Source of the DNA: Microbacterium sp. SLBN-146
GTDB lineage: Bacteria > Actinomycetota > Actinomycetes > Actinomycetales > Microbacteriaceae
Assembly: GCF_006715145.1 (NCBI RefSeq)
Contig: NZ_VFMR01000001.1
Span: forward strand, 2,604,001-2,668,000
DNA length: 64,000 nt
Direction of reading: 5' to 3'
The notes beneath the pieces were generated by a model. It saw nothing but the letters and a program-made list of their open reading frames with translations. It was not told the DNA's origin and ran no database searches. Position 1 is the first letter of the stretch, and each line of letters opens with the position of its first letter. The translations under genes were made by a program, and so were the position numbers. This document shows, in pieces, positions 47,128 through 56,359 of this stretch.

Positions 47128-48126
47128 GTGATGGATGCCGGTGCCGACGACCCGCGTGTCGGCGACCTCAGCGAGGGCGCGGTACTGCGCAGCATCCTGG
47201 AACGACTGGGCTCTTCGCGGGCTGAGGTCGGGCCCGGCGACGATGCCGCTGTGATCCCGATTCCCGACGGGCGTGTCGTGGCGACGGTCGACACGCTCGT
47301 CCACGGTCCCGATTTTCGACTCGCGTGGTCGAGCGCCTTCGACCTCGGCTGGAAGTCGGCAGCCGTGAACCTCGCCGATATCGCGGCGATGGGAGCGCGC
47401 CCGATCTCGCTGCTCGTCGCCCTCGCGATGCCCGATGACACGCGCTTGTCGTTCGTCGAAGGGCTCGCCGACGGGCTTCGAGCAGCCTGTGACGAACTGG
47501 CTCCCGGCTGCGCTGTCGAGGGTGGCGATCTGACCGTCTCGGATACCCTCACCGTCGCCGTGACGGCACTGGGATCGCTCGAGGGTCGTCGCCCGATCCT
47601 CCGGAGCGGCGCGCGACCGGGTGACGTCGTGGCGCTCTCGGGAGACGCCGGCAAGGCGGCGCGGGGGCTCGAGATCCTCTTCGCGGAGTTCCGTGACAGC
47701 GCGGGTCACCCGGTGTCGGTCAGCGCGGAACGCGTCGGCGCGGAGGATCTGGAGGCCGTGGCAGCCCAGCTGCGTCCGCGCCCTCCTGTGCACGCCGGTG
47801 TCCTCGCGGCATCCGACGGAGCGACGGCGATGATGGACGTCTCCGATGGGCTCGCGCTCGACGCCTCCCGGCTCGCCGACGCATCCGGCGTCACCGTCGA
47901 CTTCACGGGGGCCGCTTTCGGTCCCGACATCGCCCTTGCTCTCGCGGGCGGTGAGGACCATGCCCTGCTCGCGACCTTCCCGGCGGGAACCGACCTCCGG
48001 GCGGGGTTCCGTGTCATCGGGTCAGTGCGCCCGCGTGGGGCTGACGCCGTGACGGTGGATGGCAGCCCGTTCGACGGTCGCCGCGGATGGGATCCCTATC
48101 GGGACTGGGACTCGGGCAGAGGCTGA
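47128..48126 (+). CDS. thiL: Thiamine-monophosphate kinase
   Basis: This 332-residue enzyme phosphorylates thiamine monophosphate to the diphosphate cofactor. GPGDDAAVIPIPDG is near residue 34, VNLADIAAMGARP near 82 and MMDVSDGLALDASRLA near 235. The GTG start 47128 lies six bases after TAGCGT (47116-47121), so the message is probably leaderless. Its 3' end overlaps the convergent rsmD gene by 31 bases. The product serves IlvB in this window, which needs ThDP. Confidence 0.93.
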   Translation: MMDAGADDPRVGDLSEGAVLRSILERLGSSRAEVGPGDDAAVIPIPDGRVVATVDTLVHGPDFRLAWSSAFDLGWKSAAVNLADIAAMGARPISLLVALAMPDDTRLSFVEGLADGLRAACDELAPGCAVEGGDLTVSDTLTVAVTALGSLEGRRPILRSGARPGDVVALSGDAGKAARGLEILFAEFRDSAGHPVSVSAERVGAEDLEAVAAQLRPRPPVHAGVLAASDGATAMMDVSDGLALDASRLADASGVTVDFTGAAFGPDIALALAGGEDHALLATFPAGTDLRAGFRVIGSVRPRGADAVTVDGSPFDGRRGWDPYRDWDSGRG

Positions 48127-48686
48127 GCCGAGGGGCTCGCCCACCAGAGCGTCGTGTCGCCGTACTTCTTGGAGCGCACCAGCTCGAGTGCGACCGGAAG
48201 CGCCGGCTCCGGCGATCGCGACGCGCGCTCGATCACGACGACGGCGTCATCCGCGAGGAGGGGGACGAGCAGTCCGAGCGTGGTCGAGAGCTCGAATTCG
48301 CCGATGTCGTAGGGCGGATCGATGAAGACGAGATCGAACGATCCGTGCGCTCCCCGAAGATAGGCGTCGACGGCGACACGGTGAACGCGCAGCGGTCGGT
48401 CCGGTCCGATGGCCCGCGCGACCTTTGCCGCGTTTCGCTGCACGACGGCCGCGGCGCGCGGCGACTTCTCAACGAGGTCTGCGGACGCCGCACCGCGGCT
48501 CACGGCCTCGAGGCCGAGGGCGCCCGAACCGGCGAAGAGGTCGAGGACGTGAGCTCCCTCGATCGAGTCCGACGACTCCAGCGACCCGAACAGCGACTCG
48601 CGGACGCGGTCGCTCGTCGGTCGCGTGCCCGCGTCGGGGACGTCGAGGGGGAGCGATCCGGCCGTGCCCGCGATGATCCTCGTCAC
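48096..48686 (-). CDS. rsmD: 16S rRNA (guanine966-N2)-methyltransferase
   Basis: This 196-residue methyltransferase modifies G966 of 16S rRNA with S-adenosylmethionine. RIIAGTAGSLPL opens it, RPTSDRVRESLF follows, the SAM loop VLDLFAGSGALGLEA is near residue 47 and the catalytic FIDPPYD near 120. It lies four bases after an acyltransferase gene on the same strand and overlaps thiL at its end. Confidence 0.93.
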   Translation of the reverse strand: MTRIIAGTAGSLPLDVPDAGTRPTSDRVRESLFGSLESSDSIEGAHVLDLFAGSGALGLEAVSRGAASADLVEKSPRAAAVVQRNAAKVARAIGPDRPLRVHRVAVDAYLRGAHGSFDLVFIDPPYDIGEFELSTTLGLLVPLLADDAVVVIERASRSPEPALPVALELVRSKKYGDTTLWWASPSAQPLPESQSR

Positions 48687-48690
48687 GGTC

Positions 48691-49275
48691 TCACGATATC
48701 GGCGGAGCCGCGTCCTCTTCGCGCAGGCGCGGTGTCGTGCGAAGTTCCGGACGAAGCCCGGACTTGTCGGCGTAGAAGGCTCGGATGCGGTCCATGTCGG
48801 CGCGGACGTCGCCCGTGAGGTCGATCGTGATGCCGAGGCCCGTCGTCATCGTCGTGCGGTCGACGTACCCCAGGGTCACCGGCATCGAGGCGGCCCGAGC
48901 GATCCGGTAGAAGCCCGACTTCCAGTACGTCCCGGCGCCGCGCGTGCCTTCGGGCGTGACGACGAGGCCGAACACCTCGCCCGCGTGGACGAGGGTGACG
49001 ACGTCGTCGACGACGTCTGCGGGGTTCGCGCGATCGACCGGCAGCCCGCCGAGGCGCCGCATCAGCGGACCGCGCCAACCGCGGAAGAGGCTCGCCTTGC
49101 CGAGCCAGCGGATGTGCATATCGAGACGCCACGCGATGGCGAGCATCAGGACGAAGTCCCAGTTGGAGGTGTGCGGCGCACCGATCAGGACGGTCGGAGT
49201 CGTGGGAGCAGGCGTCGAGACGAGACGCCATCTACTGCACGCCCAGAACGCGCGTGCGATGAGGCGTCGTAGCAT
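48691..49275 (-). CDS. 1-Acylglycerol-3-phosphate acyltransferase family protein
   Basis: This 194-residue protein has the acyltransferase motifs GAPHTSNWDF (HxxxxD) near residue 32, a WLGKASLFRGW segment and VTPEGTRG near 108. It is shorter than the PlsC-like protein at 43700 and may use another acceptor. ATG 49275 lies six bases after TACGGT (49287 down to 49282) on the reverse strand, fixing the start; longer in-frame extensions are the antisense of recG. rsmD follows four bases later. Confidence 0.85.
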   Translation of the reverse strand: MLRRLIARAFWACSRWRLVSTPAPTTPTVLIGAPHTSNWDFVLMLAIAWRLDMHIRWLGKASLFRGWRGPLMRRLGGLPVDRANPADVVDDVVTLVHAGEVFGLVVTPEGTRGAGTYWKSGFYRIARAASMPVTLGYVDRTTMTTGLGITIDLTGDVRADMDRIRAFYADKSGLRPELRTTPRLREEDAAPPIS

Positions 49276-49359
49276 CCGCCCACCGTACGCTGTGCCACAT
49301 GTCCGGCACGGCATGTGGACAGCGGTCGGCCTGTCGGCGGTGCTCTCTAGACTCGAGTG

Positions 49360-51516
49360 ATGGTGACCCTGACGCTCGAGACGCGTCTCGATGGCGTTGT
49401 CGGAGGCAAGACCGCGACGGCGCTCGAGAAGTCGTTCGCAATGCGCACGGTCGGCGACCTGGTCGCACACTATCCGCGGCGGTACGCCCGGCGCGGTGAG
49501 CTGACCCCCATCGCGTCCCTGCCGCTCGGTGAGCCCGTGACGATCGTGGCCGAGGTCGTCCGTGCGAACGAACGGCGCATGCAGAACCGCAAGGGGTCGC
49601 TCCTCGAAGTCCAGATCAGCGATGGACAGGGCACCCTGTCGCTGACGTTCTTCAATCAGCCGTGGCGCGTGAAAGACCTCACGCCCGGACGACGTGGCAT
49701 CTTCGCCGGGAAGGTGGGGGAGTACCGCGGTGCGACGCAGCTCGCGAACCCCGACTACGAGCTCTTCGACGACGAAGTGCTGGCGCGTCACGCCGCCGAG
49801 ATGAAGGCGAACGTCCCCATCCCCATCTACCCTGCGACGAGCACCGTGGCCAGTTGGCAGTTCACCAAGATCGTGAACCTCGTGCTCGACGGACTCGGCG
49901 ACGTTCCCGAACCGCTCCCCGACGAGCTTCGTGGTCGACACGAGCTCGCATCGGCACGTGACGCGATCGAGTGGATCCACCGTCCGCGCAGTGAGGAGGA
50001 GTACGGTCTCGCGCGCCGAACCCTGCGGATGCAGGAAGCCTTCGTACTGCAGGCGGCCCTGCTGCAGCAACGCAATCTCGTTCGCGCGCTCTCCGCGACC
50101 GGACGGGCGCCGGGCACGCTCCTCGAGCGGTTCGACGCCTCCCTCCCGTTCGAGCGGACGCCCGATCAGGTATCGGTCGGTGCGCAGATCGAGCGAGACC
50201 TGCAGGGCGATTGGCCGATGAATCGGCTCGTTCAGGGTGAGGTGGGCTCGGGCAAGACCCTCGTCGCTCTCCGCGCCATGCTCCAGGTGGCCGAGAGCGG
50301 CGGCCAGTCGGCGCTCATCGCCCCGACCGAGGTGTTGGCGGGACAGCACCTTCGCTCGATCGCCCGCATGCTCGGGCCGGGTCTCGCTCCTGAACTCATG
50401 CCGACTCTCCTGACGGGGCAGCAGCCTGCCGCCGACAGGCGGAAGGCTGCCCTGCGCACCGCATCGGGCCAGGCGCGAATCGTCGTCGGAACACACGCCC
50501 TGCTGAGTGAGAGCACGACTTTCGCCGATCTCGGTCTCGTTGTCGTCGACGAGCAGCACCGGTTCGGAGTCGAGCAGCGCGAGGCGCTTCGCGCGAAAGG
50601 CACGTCCCCGCACGCGCTCGTGCTGACGGCGACGCCCATCCCGCGCACTGTCGCGATGACGGTGTTCGGAGACCTCGACGTGTCGACGATCCGGACGATG
50701 CCCGCCGGGCGCGCGGGCATACAGACGTTCGTCGCGCCGATCGCCGACAAGCCTGCGTGGTTCGGGCGCGTGTGGGATCGGGTCGCGGAAGAAGTGGTGG
50801 CGGGGCATCAGGCGTTCGTCGTGTGCGCGGCGATCGACTCCGAAGCCCTGTCGAAGGACGAGAAGAGCGACGACCAGAAACTCGAGGGCGAGGCCGAGCG
50901 CACGCGCTGGGGAGTCGTCCAGGTCGCCGACCTACTGTCACGACACCCTGCCTTCGGCGGCATCCGGGTCGAGATCCTGCACGGCAAGATGCCCTCAGAC
51001 GAGAAGGACGCCGTCATGCAGGCCTTCGCGCGAGGAGAGATCGACGTTCTCGTTGCCACGACGGTCGTCGAGGTCGGCGTCGACGTCGCGAATGCATCCA
51101 CGATGGTGATTCTCGAAGCGGACCGTTTCGGTGTTTCACAGCTCCATCAGCTCCGGGGGCGCGTCGGGCGGGGCGGGGTTCCCGGCCTGTGTCTCCTCGT
51201 CACGGAATCACCCGCGGGCACGCCGGCCCGTCAGCGTGTCGAGGCCGTCGCAGCGACTCTCGACGGCTTCGAGCTCGCCGAAGTCGACCTCGAACTGCGT
51301 GGCGAGGGAGATGTGCTGGGTGATGCGCAGTCAGGTGCCCGATCGTCCTTGAAGCTCCTCCGTGTCGTGAAGGATGCCGATCTCATCGCGGAGGCACGCG
51401 TCGTCGCAGAGCGCGTTCTCCAAGAGGACCCCGCACTCATCCGGCATCCCGGTCTCGAGGCTGAGATCGAGCGTCGCGTGGGGATACAGGAGCGCGCGGC
51501 GTTTGCTCGTGCGTGA
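49360..51516 (+). CDS. recG: ATP-dependent DNA helicase RecG
   Basis: This 718-residue helicase remodels stalled forks and branched DNA. The N-terminal wedge/OB domain is followed by helicase motifs: GEVGSGKT near residue 293, DEQHRFG near 398, TATPIPRT near 425 and QLRGRVGRGG near 595. I chose ATG 49360 over the GTG three bases earlier because TAGACT (49348-49353) then lies six bases upstream, the window's leaderless spacing. The frame continues without defects. Confidence 0.95.
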   Translation: MVTLTLETRLDGVVGGKTATALEKSFAMRTVGDLVAHYPRRYARRGELTPIASLPLGEPVTIVAEVVRANERRMQNRKGSLLEVQISDGQGTLSLTFFNQPWRVKDLTPGRRGIFAGKVGEYRGATQLANPDYELFDDEVLARHAAEMKANVPIPIYPATSTVASWQFTKIVNLVLDGLGDVPEPLPDELRGRHELASARDAIEWIHRPRSEEEYGLARRTLRMQEAFVLQAALLQQRNLVRALSATGRAPGTLLERFDASLPFERTPDQVSVGAQIERDLQGDWPMNRLVQGEVGSGKTLVALRAMLQVAESGGQSALIAPTEVLAGQHLRSIARMLGPGLAPELMPTLLTGQQPAADRRKAALRTASGQARIVVGTHALLSESTTFADLGLVVVDEQHRFGVEQREALRAKGTSPHALVLTATPIPRTVAMTVFGDLDVSTIRTMPAGRAGIQTFVAPIADKPAWFGRVWDRVAEEVVAGHQAFVVCAAIDSEALSKDEKSDDQKLEGEAERTRWGVVQVADLLSRHPAFGGIRVEILHGKMPSDEKDAVMQAFARGEIDVLVATTVVEVGVDVANASTMVILEADRFGVSQLHQLRGRVGRGGVPGLCLLVTESPAGTPARQRVEAVAATLDGFELAEVDLELRGEGDVLGDAQSGARSSLKLLRVVKDADLIAEARVVAERVLQEDPALIRHPGLEAEIERRVGIQERAAFARA

Positions 51517-51534
51517 CGCCGCTACGCTGGAACC

Positions 51535-52032
51535 GTGAATCCACGGATCGCTGTCGTTCCCGGCTCATTCGACCCGCCGACCCTCGGGCATCTCGACGTC
51601 ATCCGTCGCGCCGCGTCACTGTACGACCAGCTCCATGTTCTCGTCGTTCACAATCCCGACAAAGAGGCGATGCTCCCTATCGCGCAGCGTCTGACGCTCC
51701 TCGAACAGTCGATCGTCGAGGCCGGTGTCGATGGCGACGTCGTCGTGGCCTCCTGGAGTATGGGCCTCCTCGTCGACTATGCGACGGACGTTGACGCGGG
51801 TGTCCTCGTGAAGGGAATCCGCTCGCAGGTCGATGTCGCCTACGAAACGCCGATGGCGATCGTCAACCGCCATCTCGCGCACGTCGAGACCGTCTTCCTG
51901 CTTCCGGATCCGTCGCACGCACTCGTCTCGAGTTCCCTCGTGCGCCAGGTCGCGGCGCTGGGCGGCGACGTGTCACCGTTCGTCCCCGGTGCCGTCGCCC
52001 GGTTCCTGGACACGGGTTCCCGCGACGTCTGA
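51535..52032 (+). CDS. coaD: Phosphopantetheine adenylyltransferase
   Basis: This 165-residue nucleotidyltransferase makes dephospho-CoA. The signature [17 protein letters not shown] with the HxGH-type TLGH is at the N-terminus, and the SSSLVRQ motif near 130 binds ATP phosphates. The GTG start 51535 follows TACGCT (51523-51528) by six bases. It lies 18 bases after recG. Confidence 0.94.
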   Translation: MNPRIAVVPGSFDPPTLGHLDVIRRAASLYDQLHVLVVHNPDKEAMLPIAQRLTLLEQSIVEAGVDGDVVVASWSMGLLVDYATDVDAGVLVKGIRSQVDVAYETPMAIVNRHLAHVETVFLLPDPSHALVSSSLVRQVAALGGDVSPFVPGAVARFLDTGSRDV

Positions 52033-52068
52033 GCCTTCGCGCCGTGAGCGCGGGTACGCTGGGGAACC

Positions 52069-52635
52069 GTGAAAAGACAGCGACCCGGACCCTTTGCCGT
52101 CAACGTCCGCGACCTCGTCCGCCGTCCCGGCGAGATGCGAGAGGTCGAGATCGAGATCGATGCGCCCGAGCAATGGGGGGAAGGGCTCGTGTCGGTCGCG
52201 CAGGGCACTCCGATCGTGATCGACGCGCGGATCGAGTCGGTTCACGAGGGGATGTTGGTCTCGGCAGACGTCGATTCGACGTACGAAGGAGTCTGCGGGC
52301 GATGCCTCATCGATATCGCCGCGCCCGTCGAAGTCGAGTTCCAGGAGCTTTTCGCGTATCCTGGGGGGGAAACATCTGACTTCGAGGTTCAAGACGACCA
52401 CGTGGATCTTGAAACTCTGGTCAGGGATGCGATCGTCCTGTCGCTTCCGTTTCAGCCGGTCTGTCAGCCGGATTGCCCCGGCCTTGACCCGGCTACGGGC
52501 GAGCGGATCGCTGACGAGGGCGGCACAGAACAGCATGAGCCCGTCGATTCGCGGTGGGCTGCGCTTCAGGACTACACCACAGACCCCGATGCCGGCGCCA
52601 CGCGCGTGGGCGCCGAGAACACAGAAGAGAGTTAG
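52069..52635 (+). CDS. DUF177 (YceD-like) protein
   Basis: This 188-residue protein is the DUF177/YceD family, found next to rpmF in most bacteria and implicated in 23S rRNA assembly. A CGRC motif near residue 75 and a CQPDC motif near 135 could bind zinc. The C-terminus is acidic and disordered. GTG 52069 lies eight bases after TACGCT (52055-52060). It ends two bases before rpmF. Confidence 0.9.
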   Translation: MKRQRPGPFAVNVRDLVRRPGEMREVEIEIDAPEQWGEGLVSVAQGTPIVIDARIESVHEGMLVSADVDSTYEGVCGRCLIDIAAPVEVEFQELFAYPGGETSDFEVQDDHVDLETLVRDAIVLSLPFQPVCQPDCPGLDPATGERIADEGGTEQHEPVDSRWAALQDYTTDPDAGATRVGAENTEES

Positions 52636-52637
52636 CC

Positions 52638-52847
52638 ATGGCAGGTAACCCCCCGAAGCGGAAGGTCTCCCGCTCCAACACTCGTTCGCGTCGCGCGCAG
52701 TGGAAGGCCGAGGCCCCCACGCTTGTCAAGACCATCGAGAACGGCAAGGTCGTCTACAGCCGTCCTCACCAGGCCAAGGTCGTCACCGACTCGCAGGGCA
52801 CTGAGCTGTTCCTCGAGTACAAGGGCCGCAAGGTCGCCGACGTCTGA
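52638..52847 (+). CDS. rpmF: 50S ribosomal protein L32
   Basis: This 69-residue ribosomal protein has the basic N-terminus [20 protein letters not shown]. The four zinc-ligand cysteines of some L32 proteins are absent, so it is the zinc-independent form. The ATG follows the DUF177 stop by two bases, so the two are probably co-translated. rnc comes next. Confidence 0.94.
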   Translation: MAGNPPKRKVSRSNTRSRRAQWKAEAPTLVKTIENGKVVYSRPHQAKVVTDSQGTELFLEYKGRKVADV

Positions 52848-52863
52848 GATCGCGGTTGACCCG

Positions 52864-53556
52864 GTGACTGACGTCACGACGGGACAGACCCGCCTCACCG
52901 ACAAGCTCGGGGTCGTCATCGACCCCGAGCTTCTGTCGCTCGCCCTGACTCACCGGTCCTGGGCGTATGAGCACGGCCAGGTCCCGCACAATGAGCGCCT
53001 CGAGTTCCTCGGCGACTCGGTACTCGGACAGGCCGTCACGGTGAGGTTGTTCACGCGGCATCCCGAGCTCGAGGAAGGCGCGCTCGCGAAGCGCCGCGCC
53101 GCCGTCGTCTCGACCGTCGCGCTTGCTGCCGTCGCTCGGCGGATCGGCTTGGGCGAGTTCATCAAGCTCGGTCGTGGCGAAGAGCTGACCGGCGGTCGCG
53201 ATAAGGACTCGATCCTCGCCGACACGACGGAGGCCTTGATCGGCGCGACGTACCTCTCGGCCGGACCTGATGCGGCAACGGCCCTCGTCGTGCGTCTCAT
53301 CGACCCTCTGCTCGACGATCCAGAGAGGTTCGGCGCGGCCACCGACCCGAAGACCGCGCTGCAGGAACTCGCGGCGCGCACGGGGCAGCAGCCGCCGACG
53401 TACGAGGTCACCTCGACAGGACCTGATCACGATCGGCGCTTCACTGCTGTCGCGCGCGTCGGAACCACCACGCAGCAGGGCGTCGGGACGAGCAAGAAGC
53501 ACGCCGAAATGGCTGCGGCGCTCCTGCTCTGGCATGAGCTGAGCGGGCGTGCCTGA
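52864..53556 (+). CDS. rnc: Ribonuclease III
   Basis: This 230-residue enzyme cuts double-stranded RNA, including rRNA precursors. The signature ERLEFLGDSVLGQAV is near residue 46, with the second acidic pair in DTTEALIGA near 123. The C-terminal dsRNA-binding domain runs from DPKTALQELAA to KKHAEMAAA. GTG 52864 is the best start by homology, without a clear ribosome site. Its end overlaps mutM by eight bases. Confidence 0.94.
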   Translation: MTDVTTGQTRLTDKLGVVIDPELLSLALTHRSWAYEHGQVPHNERLEFLGDSVLGQAVTVRLFTRHPELEEGALAKRRAAVVSTVALAAVARRIGLGEFIKLGRGEELTGGRDKDSILADTTEALIGATYLSAGPDAATALVVRLIDPLLDDPERFGAATDPKTALQELAARTGQQPPTYEVTSTGPDHDRRFTAVARVGTTTQQGVGTSKKHAEMAAALLLWHELSGRA

Positions 53557-54463
53557 ACTTCCCGAGGTCGAGGTCGTCCGTGCCGGCCTCGAGCCCGCTG
53601 TCGCGGGCGCCGAGATCACGGCTGTCACGGTGTGGGACGAGCGGGCGCTCACACGGCACGTCGGCGGAGCGGCGCACTTCGAAGCCGAACTGACGGGTCG
53701 GACGTTTCGTGCCGTCGCGCGTCGCGGGAAGTTCCTGTGGATGCCGATGGACGCGATCGGCGCGTCATCGCAGCCGGACGGCGCGCTCGTGGGCCATCTG
53801 GGGATGAGCGGTCAGATGCTGCTCCGCCCGTCAGGTGCTCCGGCGGAACGCCATGAGAGAGTGCGAATCGACCTGCAGCATCCCCGTCACGGCGAAGTCG
53901 CGGTCGTCTTCGCAGACCAGCGCACGTTCGGTTCCCTCGCCATCGATGCACTGGTGCCGACGCCCGACGGTGCTCCCGGCGGACGCGGCACCGACGAAGC
54001 GGCGGTGCCGACGCAGGTGGCGCACATCGCGCGTGATGCTTTGGACCCCGCTTTCGACGCGGCGGCGTTTCGACGCGCGCTCGCGCGGAAAGCCTCAGCG
54101 ATCAAGCGGGTATTGCTCGACCAGACCGTCGTGAGCGGAATCGGCAACATCTACGCCGACGAAGCGCTCTGGGCGACTCGCCTGCATCCCGAGACCCCCG
54201 CGTCGATGCTCTCGACGCGCACGGTGAATCGTCTGCTCGCGGAAGTGCGCGCTGTCTTGGAGAAGGCCCTCGCGGAGGGCGGCACGAGCTTCGACGCGCA
54301 GTATGTCAACGTCAACGGCCAAGCCGGCTACTTCGCGCACTCGCTTCACGCCTACGGACGGACGGGTGAACCCTGCGACCGTTGCGGTCGTCCGATCGTG
54401 CGGGTGTCGTTCATGAATCGGTCGAGCCACTACTGCCCTCATTGCCAGCGGCTCGCCGGGTGA
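53549..54463 (+). CDS. mutM: Formamidopyrimidine-DNA glycosylase
   Basis: This 304-residue enzyme removes 8-oxoguanine and nicks the abasic site. The catalytic proline and glutamate are in the N-terminal PELPEVEVVR, VSGIGNIYADEALW is near residue 195, and the C-terminal zinc finger has CDRC and CPHC. The GTG start overlaps rnc. The stop is followed at once by a perfect 12-bp hairpin. Confidence 0.94.
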   Translation: MPELPEVEVVRAGLEPAVAGAEITAVTVWDERALTRHVGGAAHFEAELTGRTFRAVARRGKFLWMPMDAIGASSQPDGALVGHLGMSGQMLLRPSGAPAERHERVRIDLQHPRHGEVAVVFADQRTFGSLAIDALVPTPDGAPGGRGTDEAAVPTQVAHIARDALDPAFDAAAFRRALARKASAIKRVLLDQTVVSGIGNIYADEALWATRLHPETPASMLSTRTVNRLLAEVRAVLEKALAEGGTSFDAQYVNVNGQAGYFAHSLHAYGRTGEPCDRCGRPIVRVSFMNRSSHYCPHCQRLAG

Positions 54464-54495
54464 CTCCGGGATGAACGGACGTCCATCCCGGAGTC
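54462..54495. terminator. Bidirectional terminator between mutM and the GNAT gene
   Basis: GACTCCGGGATG (54462-54473) and CATCCCGGAGTC (54484-54495) are exact inverse copies around a ten-base loop, at the meeting point of two convergent genes. Confidence 0.75.
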
Positions 54496-54499
54496 GCCC

Positions 54500-55588
54500 T
54501 CAGTCGGCGAGCACCTTCTTCCAGGCACCGGCATAGGCGATGGGTGCGAACCCGATCGCTTCGTTGATATCGAGCATCGGCCGGTTCTCCTCGGCGTTGT
54601 ACGTGAGGACGCGCGGAGAGTCGGGAGCGAGCTCCCTCCAGGAGAGGAGCGCCGCGCACTTCACGAGCGTCCCGAGGCGGTGGCCGCGGTGCTCCTTCAG
54701 CACGAGGGTGTCCTCTTGGCTCGTCGCCTCCGTCCGATCCTTGCCGACGGCGAGCTCGTTGAAGGCGCAGAGTTCGCCCGTTTCGATGTGCTGTGCCGCC
54801 GTGACGAGGAGGAGCCGACCGGGATCCGTGTACAGGGCGTCGTGTCGCGCGACGCGTGCGGCATCCCACGTCTCTTCGTCGAACTCCATGTCGGCGGCGG
54901 GAGCATCCGTGGACATCCGCGACTTCATCCAGGCGTAGCCTTCGACGAACTCGGCCGGCGTCGGCGGCGACCACTGGACGACCCGATATCCGCTCGCCGC
55001 CGCCGTCGCATCGGCGAGCAGTTCTTCGAGACGCGCGAACGAGCCCTTCAGATCGAAGGCGCTGTTGCGCTCGACTTGCTCCAGTGTGTAGCCGTGACGG
55101 CGGTAGAACCGAGCGGCATGGTCGTCGGGGATCGAGCCGAAGCCGGTGGGCGGCGTGAGACGGTCGCCGTCGGCGGCCGGGTGCGTCGCCCACGACTGCA
55201 GGACGACTCGGCCGTGCTCCCGCGCCGTGCGCTCGACCAGCTTGTAAGCCGCTGTGCCGATGCCCTGCCCCCACGTCTTGCGGAGCAGTTCGACCTCCCA
55301 GAAGGCCGTTCGAGAACCCTTCTCGAGGGGAAGATCGATGCCCGCACGACCGACCATCTCGTCGTTCAGGAGGATCACCCACATGAACCGCAGTTCGTGG
55401 GGGTCGGGCTGGTAGTGCGGGAGGAGTTCGGCTGCCGTGATCGACTCGTCGGTGTGGCCGGAGATCTCCTCGTAGATCCGGTTGCGGACATCGACCATCG
55501 CGACGAAGTCCGTCGCCGTCGGATCGTCGATCGTAGCGGGAATTGCGAGGGGGCGGATTTCGAGTGCGGCCGGAAGTGTGGTGTTCAT
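54500..55588 (-). CDS. GNAT-family N-acetyltransferase, tandem-domain type
   Basis: This 362-residue protein has two GNAT-like halves. The first shows LLRKTWGQGIGTAAYKLV near residue 93. The second shows LVLKEHRGHRLGTLVKCAAL near 300, followed by NAEENRPMLDINEAIGF. Acetyl-CoA would bind at the Q/RxxGxG/A turns. The acceptor is unknown. ATG 55588 has GAAAGACG upstream. It converges on mutM over a terminator. Confidence 0.87.
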   Translation of the reverse strand: MNTTLPAALEIRPLAIPATIDDPTATDFVAMVDVRNRIYEEISGHTDESITAAELLPHYQPDPHELRFMWVILLNDEMVGRAGIDLPLEKGSRTAFWEVELLRKTWGQGIGTAAYKLVERTAREHGRVVLQSWATHPAADGDRLTPPTGFGSIPDDHAARFYRRHGYTLEQVERNSAFDLKGSFARLEELLADATAAASGYRVVQWSPPTPAEFVEGYAWMKSRMSTDAPAADMEFDEETWDAARVARHDALYTDPGRLLLVTAAQHIETGELCAFNELAVGKDRTEATSQEDTLVLKEHRGHRLGTLVKCAALLSWRELAPDSPRVLTYNAEENRPMLDINEAIGFAPIAYAGAWKKVLAD

Positions 55589-55619
55589 GATTCGTCTTTC
55601 GTCAGAAGTGAGTTGTGGG

Positions 55620-55654
55620 GGGTGGCGCCGAACCGATCGGCGTCAGCGCCACCC
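55620..55654 (-). terminator. Hairpin between two reverse-strand genes
   Basis: GGGTGGCGC (55620-55628) pairs with GCGCCACCC (55646-55654) in the gap between the small gene at 55672 and the GNAT start. There is no T-run, so it may be a weak terminator or an mRNA processing signal. Confidence 0.35.
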
Positions 55655-55671
55655 GGTGGCCGGAGAAGGAC

Positions 55672-55932
55672 TCACGGCCGGGGCGAGAGGAGATGAGCCC
55701 GCAGCGTCGCGAGTTCACGCGCCGCCCGTGCTGTCTCGACAGCGTGGCGGTGCGTGTGCGCGCTGTGGTCGGTGTGACGCTGGGCCCTGCGTGCGCTGCG
55801 GAGAAGCAGCCACAAGCCGAGCCGGAGCGCCACTCGATCGAGCACGGGAAGGTGCGCGGTCGATGCAGGCAGAGCGAGGACGGGGGAGGACCGGACGTCG
55901 GTCGTCGTCGAGTCCAGGAGTTGCGTGGACAT
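55672..55932 (-). CDS. Small actinobacterial protein of unknown function
   Basis: This 86-residue protein begins MSTQLLDSTTTDVRSS and has a central hydrophobic helix (VALRLGLWLLLRSARR) and a His/Arg-rich C-terminus with a helical ending. Proteins with this pattern are common in related actinobacteria but I know of no function. I chose ATG 55932; a longer in-frame start adds 28 residues without support. A small well-expressed-looking frame lies upstream on the same strand. Confidence 0.55.
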   Translation of the reverse strand: MSTQLLDSTTTDVRSSPVLALPASTAHLPVLDRVALRLGLWLLLRSARRAQRHTDHSAHTHRHAVETARAARELATLRAHLLSPRP

Positions 55933-56083
55933 GGAAGTGAGCTCTTTCGAGTCGAAGTGCGTGAGGAAGAGGGGATCGAGAACGATCCGGGCGTACGAAT
56001 ACGCGGGCAGCGACATACCGCGTGACGGTGCGAGCGTCAGTCGTGCGACGGAGTCCGCCTATGGGCGGAGTTCTCCTGCCAGC

Positions 56084-56200
56084 TCAGCACCCGTTGGGGA
56101 AGAACGCCGAGAAGGAAACGGTCGCCAGCGAGCGGGCGACTCCTCCTGCGATAGCGCGGGTGGGAATCTTGCCGGTTGCATTCATGTGCATCATCATCAT
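56084..56200 (-). CDS. 38-residue small protein with a near-perfect ribosome site
   Basis: Reverse-strand frame of 38 residues, opening MMMMHMNATGKIPTRAIAGG and ending FSAFFPNGC. GAAAGGAGGT stands at ideal spacing before the first of four consecutive ATG codons. A good promoter (TTGACG, 18 bases, TAGCGT) lies about 30 bases further up. The product is mildly hydrophobic with a C-terminal cysteine. I recognise no family. Strong signals for transcription and translation make it likely to be expressed. It could be a leader for the gene at 55672-55932, which follows 151 bases later. Confidence 0.6.
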   Translation of the reverse strand: MMMMHMNATGKIPTRAIAGGVARSLATVSFSAFFPNGC

Positions 56201-56234
56201 GGCGACCTCCTTTCAACTTCTGACGCGATCGATG

Positions 56235-56264
56235 ACGCTAGCGCACCTGATCTGGTCCCGTCAA
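56235..56264 (-). promoter_or_regulatory. Promoter of the 38-residue gene
   Basis: On the reverse strand, TTGACG (56264 down to 56259), an 18-base spacer and TAGCGT (56240 down to 56235) form one of the better promoters in the window. Confidence 0.6.
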
Positions 56265-56359
56265 GCATCCCGGGCGTGTCGCGGTCGGTTCGATTCGACT
56301 CGGATTGTCCGCGGCCCGCCGTCGCGGCATCCGCGAACCGTTCGGCTAGCGTGGACGCG

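Noticed and set aside
49276..50808. Upstream extension of the reverse-strand acyltransferase
   Set aside because: It is antisense to recG; the acyltransferase motifs and a TACGGT-N6-ATG start begin at 49275.
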